DNA of 64,000 bases from Sphingobium sp. DEHP117 (lineage in GTDB: Bacteria; Pseudomonadota; Alphaproteobacteria; Sphingomonadales; Sphingomonadaceae): assembly GCF_030867385.1 (NCBI RefSeq), contig NZ_JAPFBJ010000001.1, forward strand, positions 1 through 64,000, written 5' to 3'. Below the pieces are notes generated by a model. The model saw nothing but the letters and a program-made list of their open reading frames with translations, made no database searches and was not told where the DNA came from. Position numbers and translations under genes: made by a program. Below, one piece after another: positions 61,026 to 64,000 of the stretch; the first letter of the stretch is position 1; every line of letters begins with the position of its first letter.

Positions 61026-63505
61026 CAGTGTGCTCCCACAACGGCGAAGGGACGGATCTCGGCAATATGCTGGTGCAGATGCGCCTCCTTTCCTGCCGCG
61101 CGCTCGGCCCAGGGGTCTTTTTGCAGATATTTCTGCGCGTGGAGGAAGCGGCCATAGAGCGCCTTGCGGCCTTCATGATCGTCCACCACCCTGGCTTTCA
61201 CATGGTCCAGGCCGACCCGCTCGATCCACGGCGCGGTGCGATCGAGATAACGCGCCTCCTCGCGGTAAAGCTGGATGAAGGCGCCGCAATATTCGAGCGC
61301 CTCTTCCTCGGTCGCCACCTTACAGAGCAGGTCCGTGCCGCGCAGGTGGATGCCGCCATTGCCGCCGACGAGCAGTTCGTAGCCGCTGTCTACACAGATC
61401 ACGCCGAAGTCCTTGATCGTCGCTTCGGCGCAATTGCGCGGGCAGCCGGAGACCGCAATCTTGAACTTGTGCGGCATCCAGCTGCCCCAGGTCATCTGTT
61501 CGAGCAGGATGCCGAGGCCGGTCGAATCCTGTGTGCCGAAACGGCACCATTCGGAGCCGACGCAAGTCTTCACAGTGCGCAGCGCCTTGCCATAGGCGTG
61601 GCCGGAGACCATGCCGGCGGCGTTCAGGTCCGCCCAGATGTGGGGCAGGTCTTCCTTCTTGATGCCGAACAGGTCGAGCCGCTGCCCGCCGGTCACCTTC
61701 ACCATGCGCGCGCCATATTTTTCGGCGGCGTCGGCAATGGCGCGCAGCTCCTTGGGCGTGGTGACGCCGCCCCACATGCGCGGCACCACGGAATAGGTGC
61801 CGTCCTTCTGGATGTTGGCGTGCATCCGCTCATTGACGAAGCGGCTTTGCGGATCCTCCTTGTGCTCGGCGGGCCAGGCGCAGAGCAGGTAGTAGTTAAG
61901 CGCGGGGCGGCAGGAGGAGCAGCCGTCCGGCGTGCTCCACGAAAGCGCCTGCATCACCGCCGGGATTTCCTTGAGGTTTTTCTCAAGGATCGCGGCGCGC
62001 ACATCCTCATGGGTGAAGCTGGTGCACTTGCACATCGGCTTGTTGTCGCGCTCGCCAGCGAATTCGTCTCCCAGCGCCAAGGCCAGCAGGTTTTCGACAA
62101 GGCCGGTGCAGCTGCCGCAGCTTGCGGACGCCTTGCAGCCGGAGCGCACCCCATCGAGCGACTGCGCGCCGCCCGCGATACAGGCCATTACCTGCCCCTT
62201 GGATACGCCGTTGCAGCCGCAAATTTCCGCGTCATCGGAAAGGGCGGCAACGGCATCAATAGGGTTTGCGGTGGCGCCCCCGCCAGATGCAAACGCCTGC
62301 CCGAAGATCAGCGCGTCGCGAATGTCCGCAATGTCTTCGCCCTTCTTGAGCAGATCGAAATACCAGTTGCCGTCTGCCGTATCGCCATAGAGCACCGCGC
62401 CGACGATCTTGTCCTGCTTGACGATCACGCGCTTGTAGACGCCGCGCGTCGCATCGCGCAGGACGATGTCCTCGCAGCCCTCGCCGCCTGAAAAGTCGCC
62501 CGCCGAAAACAGGTCTATGCCCGATACCTTGAGCTTTGTGGAGGTGACCGAGCCTTTATAGGGGTTTTCGCTGCCCACCAGCCCATCGGCGAGGCTGCGA
62601 CACATGTCCCACAGCGGCGCGACGAGGCCGTAGACCTGTCCGTCATGCTCGACGCATTCGCCTACCGCGAGCACATCGGCATCGGACGTGACCATATGAT
62701 CGTCGACCTGAATGCCGCGCCCCACGGCGAGGCCTGCTTCCTTCGCGAGGGCAGTGCTCGGGCGGATGCCGACTGCCATCACGACAATGTCGGCCCTGAT
62801 CTCCGTGCCGTCCTTGAGGCGCACGCCCTCCACCTTGTCCGTGCCGATGATCTCGGCGGTGTCGGCCTGCGTCAGAATCGTCTGGCCGCGCCGCTCCAGC
62901 TCGGTTTTCAGCAGCCAGGCGGCGGCCTCATCGAGCTGGCGCTCCATCAGGGTCGGCATCAGGTGCAATACGGTGACCTGCATGCCCCGGAGCGACAATC
63001 CGTGCGCCGCCTCCAGGCCAAGCAGGCCACCGCCGATGACCACCGCATTCCCCCCCAGGTCTGCGGCGGCCAGCATCTTGTCGACATCATCGAGATCGCG
63101 GAAGGTGACCACGCCGGGCAGATCCTTGCCCGGCACGGGGATGATGAATGGATCGGAGCCGGTGGCGATCAGCAGCTTGTCGTAGCTGACCGACATGCCC
63201 GACTTCGCGGTTACGGTCTTGGCCGCGCGGTCGATACCGACCACCGGGTCGCCGGAGATCAGTTCGATACCGCTGTCCGCATACCAATCCGCCCCGTTGA
63301 TGATGATGTCTTCGAACGTCTTTTCCCCGGCGAGGACGGGAGAGAGCATGATCCGGTTGTAGTTGACGCGCGGCTCGGCTCCGAAAATGGTGATGCGGAA
63401 CTTGCCGGGGTCGCGCGCCAGTATTTCCTCCACCGCGCGGCAGCCGGCCATGCCGTTGCCGATGACGACGAGGTGCGGGCGGGGATCTGGGGGGGATGCG
63501 ACCAT
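61025..63505 (-). CDS. nirB: NAD(P)H-dependent assimilatory nitrite reductase large subunit NirB
   Basis: An 826-aa flavoprotein with siroheme. FAD/NAD domains (LVVIGNGMAGCRAVEEI, VVIGGGLLGLEAAHGL, VLAVGECVEHDG), a BFD-like [2Fe-2S] domain (ICGCNGVSKGQV, CGSCTG) with a further CSSCRP segment, then the siroheme/[4Fe-4S] part with KTCVGSEWCRFGTQDSTGLG and VSGCPRNCAEA. It reduces nitrite to ammonium with NirD. It starts 21 bp after the porin gene end. Confidence 0.96.
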   Translation of the reverse strand: MVASPPDPRPHLVVIGNGMAGCRAVEEILARDPGKFRITIFGAEPRVNYNRIMLSPVLAGEKTFEDIIINGADWYADSGIELISGDPVVGIDRAAKTVTAKSGMSVSYDKLLIATGSDPFIIPVPGKDLPGVVTFRDLDDVDKMLAAADLGGNAVVIGGGLLGLEAAHGLSLRGMQVTVLHLMPTLMERQLDEAAAWLLKTELERRGQTILTQADTAEIIGTDKVEGVRLKDGTEIRADIVVMAVGIRPSTALAKEAGLAVGRGIQVDDHMVTSDADVLAVGECVEHDGQVYGLVAPLWDMCRSLADGLVGSENPYKGSVTSTKLKVSGIDLFSAGDFSGGEGCEDIVLRDATRGVYKRVIVKQDKIVGAVLYGDTADGNWYFDLLKKGEDIADIRDALIFGQAFASGGGATANPIDAVAALSDDAEICGCNGVSKGQVMACIAGGAQSLDGVRSGCKASASCGSCTGLVENLLALALGDEFAGERDNKPMCKCTSFTHEDVRAAILEKNLKEIPAVMQALSWSTPDGCSSCRPALNYYLLCAWPAEHKEDPQSRFVNERMHANIQKDGTYSVVPRMWGGVTTPKELRAIADAAEKYGARMVKVTGGQRLDLFGIKKEDLPHIWADLNAAGMVSGHAYGKALRTVKTCVGSEWCRFGTQDSTGLGILLEQMTWGSWMPHKFKIAVSGCPRNCAEATIKDFGVICVDSGYELLVGGNGGIHLRGTDLLCKVATEEEALEYCGAFIQLYREEARYLDRTAPWIERVGLDHVKARVVDDHEGRKALYGRFLHAQKYLQKDPWAERAAGKEAHLHQHIAEIRPFAVVGAH

Positions 63506-63526
63506 GTCTCTCTTGTCCTTGGTGGG

Positions 63527-64000
63527 TTACAGCGCGTATTCGAGTTGCAACCAGAACTTGCTGGTATCGACGTCACCGGGGAATTTGAGGAAGCCCTTGG
63601 CGTCGTAGTCTGCGTATTTCGCAAGGAGCGTGAGGCTCTTCGTCGGCTTGAAGCCGATTTGCGCATCCCATTCCTGACCATATTTGAAGTTGCCGACATC
63701 GCTCTTGAAGCTGTGCCACACGACCGCGGCGTTGAGGCCCGCGAGGCTCTTGACCTTGGGCTTCACCGCCACGCCCGCGTAGATGTCTTCCAGTCCGGTG
63801 CCGGTCGCGCTGGTGGGGGTGTTGAGGAACAGGTCCGCCCAGCCGTTGAACTTGTGCAGCGTCGCCATCGGCGTCTGGAAGGCGACGCGGCCCTTGGGCG
63901 TGATGTCTCCACCCAGCAGCTCGTAACCGGCGGTCAGCGTCCAGATGTCATAGCTCAGCCCCGCCTCGGCCGCGATATAATCGACCGAATAATCACCGGG
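63527..64000 (-). CDS. Outer-membrane porin, alginate-export family-like (5' part outside window)
   Basis: The C-terminal 157 codons of a minus-strand gene that continues beyond the right edge. The protein has alternating beta-strand character (LSYDIWTLTAGYELLGGD, SLTLLAKYADYDAKGF) and ends in aromatic-rich WLQLEYAL, typical of outer-membrane barrels. In sphingomonads an 'alginate export family' porin often precedes nirB; this assignment rests on recall and context. It would be the first or second gene of the nitrate operon and may admit nitrate. Confidence 0.75.
   Translation of the reverse strand, partial: PGDYSVDYIAAEAGLSYDIWTLTAGYELLGGDITPKGRVAFQTPMATLHKFNGWADLFLNTPTSATGTGLEDIYAGVAVKPKVKSLAGLNAAVVWHSFKSDVGNFKYGQEWDAQIGFKPTKSLTLLAKYADYDAKGFLKFPGDVDTSKFWLQLEYAL

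Overview
The window looks like chromosomal DNA of a high-GC alphaproteobacterium, most likely a sphingomonad (Sphingomonadales). That is inferred from gene order and protein style: rph-rdgB-hemW-xerC, hrcA-grpE, a 'vgr-related' HEMTH protein, DUF1285, and the intergenic repeats that begin agcgggatcccggatcaagc. No database search was possible.

Positions 1 to about 22676 form an accessory island whose right edge is a tRNA-Arg(UCU) gene (22676-22752, minus strand). A large serine recombinase (21160-22758) lies against that edge, and its reading frame runs through the antisense strand of the tRNA. From left to right the island holds: a nested mobile element with two large tyrosine recombinases (one cut by the window edge) inserted in an ardC anti-restriction gene; a ParDE toxin-antitoxin pair; a three-gene restriction-modification-like cassette (two adenine methyltransferases and a GIY-YIG/SF2-helicase fusion); and, tail to tail with it, a three-gene ABC-three-component (ABC-3C) defence system with an HNH effector. 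Next come a non-coding block of GC-rich hairpins with an oriT-like inverted repeat, a TraG/VirD4-type coupling protein, several unrecognised proteins, and a Tn3-type resolvase. No relaxase or type IV secretion genes are visible, so the island looks mobilizable rather than self-conjugative.

From 22753 rightwards the genes are core. They include the queuosine-precursor transporter, purC-purS-purQ, parC, a GGDEF/EAL protein, CCA-adding enzyme-NUDIX-DUF1285, rarA, a LpoA-like lipoprotein, rsmI-yraN-gshB, a transglutaminase and DedA. The minus-strand run rph-rdgB-hemW-xerC-nuclease-like gene follows, then hrcA-grpE, a PadR regulator with DUF2218, dnaK-dnaJ, a patatin-like lipase, a hydroxyacid dehydrogenase, SH3-FAD oxidoreductase-glycosyltransferase, and an assimilatory nitrate/nitrite reductase operon (porin-nirB-nirD-nasA) that leaves the right edge.

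The most interesting signals are: (i) the paired defence cassettes, including a methyltransferase pair in which each protein shows a different key motif; (ii) a 76-bp palindromic element inserted in frame in hemW, with a near-identical copy in the next intergenic gap; (iii) a small GIY-YIG nuclease gene framed by perfect 31-bp inverted repeats; (iv) the integrase/tRNA read-through; (v) the recombinase element that cuts ardC; and (vi) the hairpin array with an oriT-like repeat.
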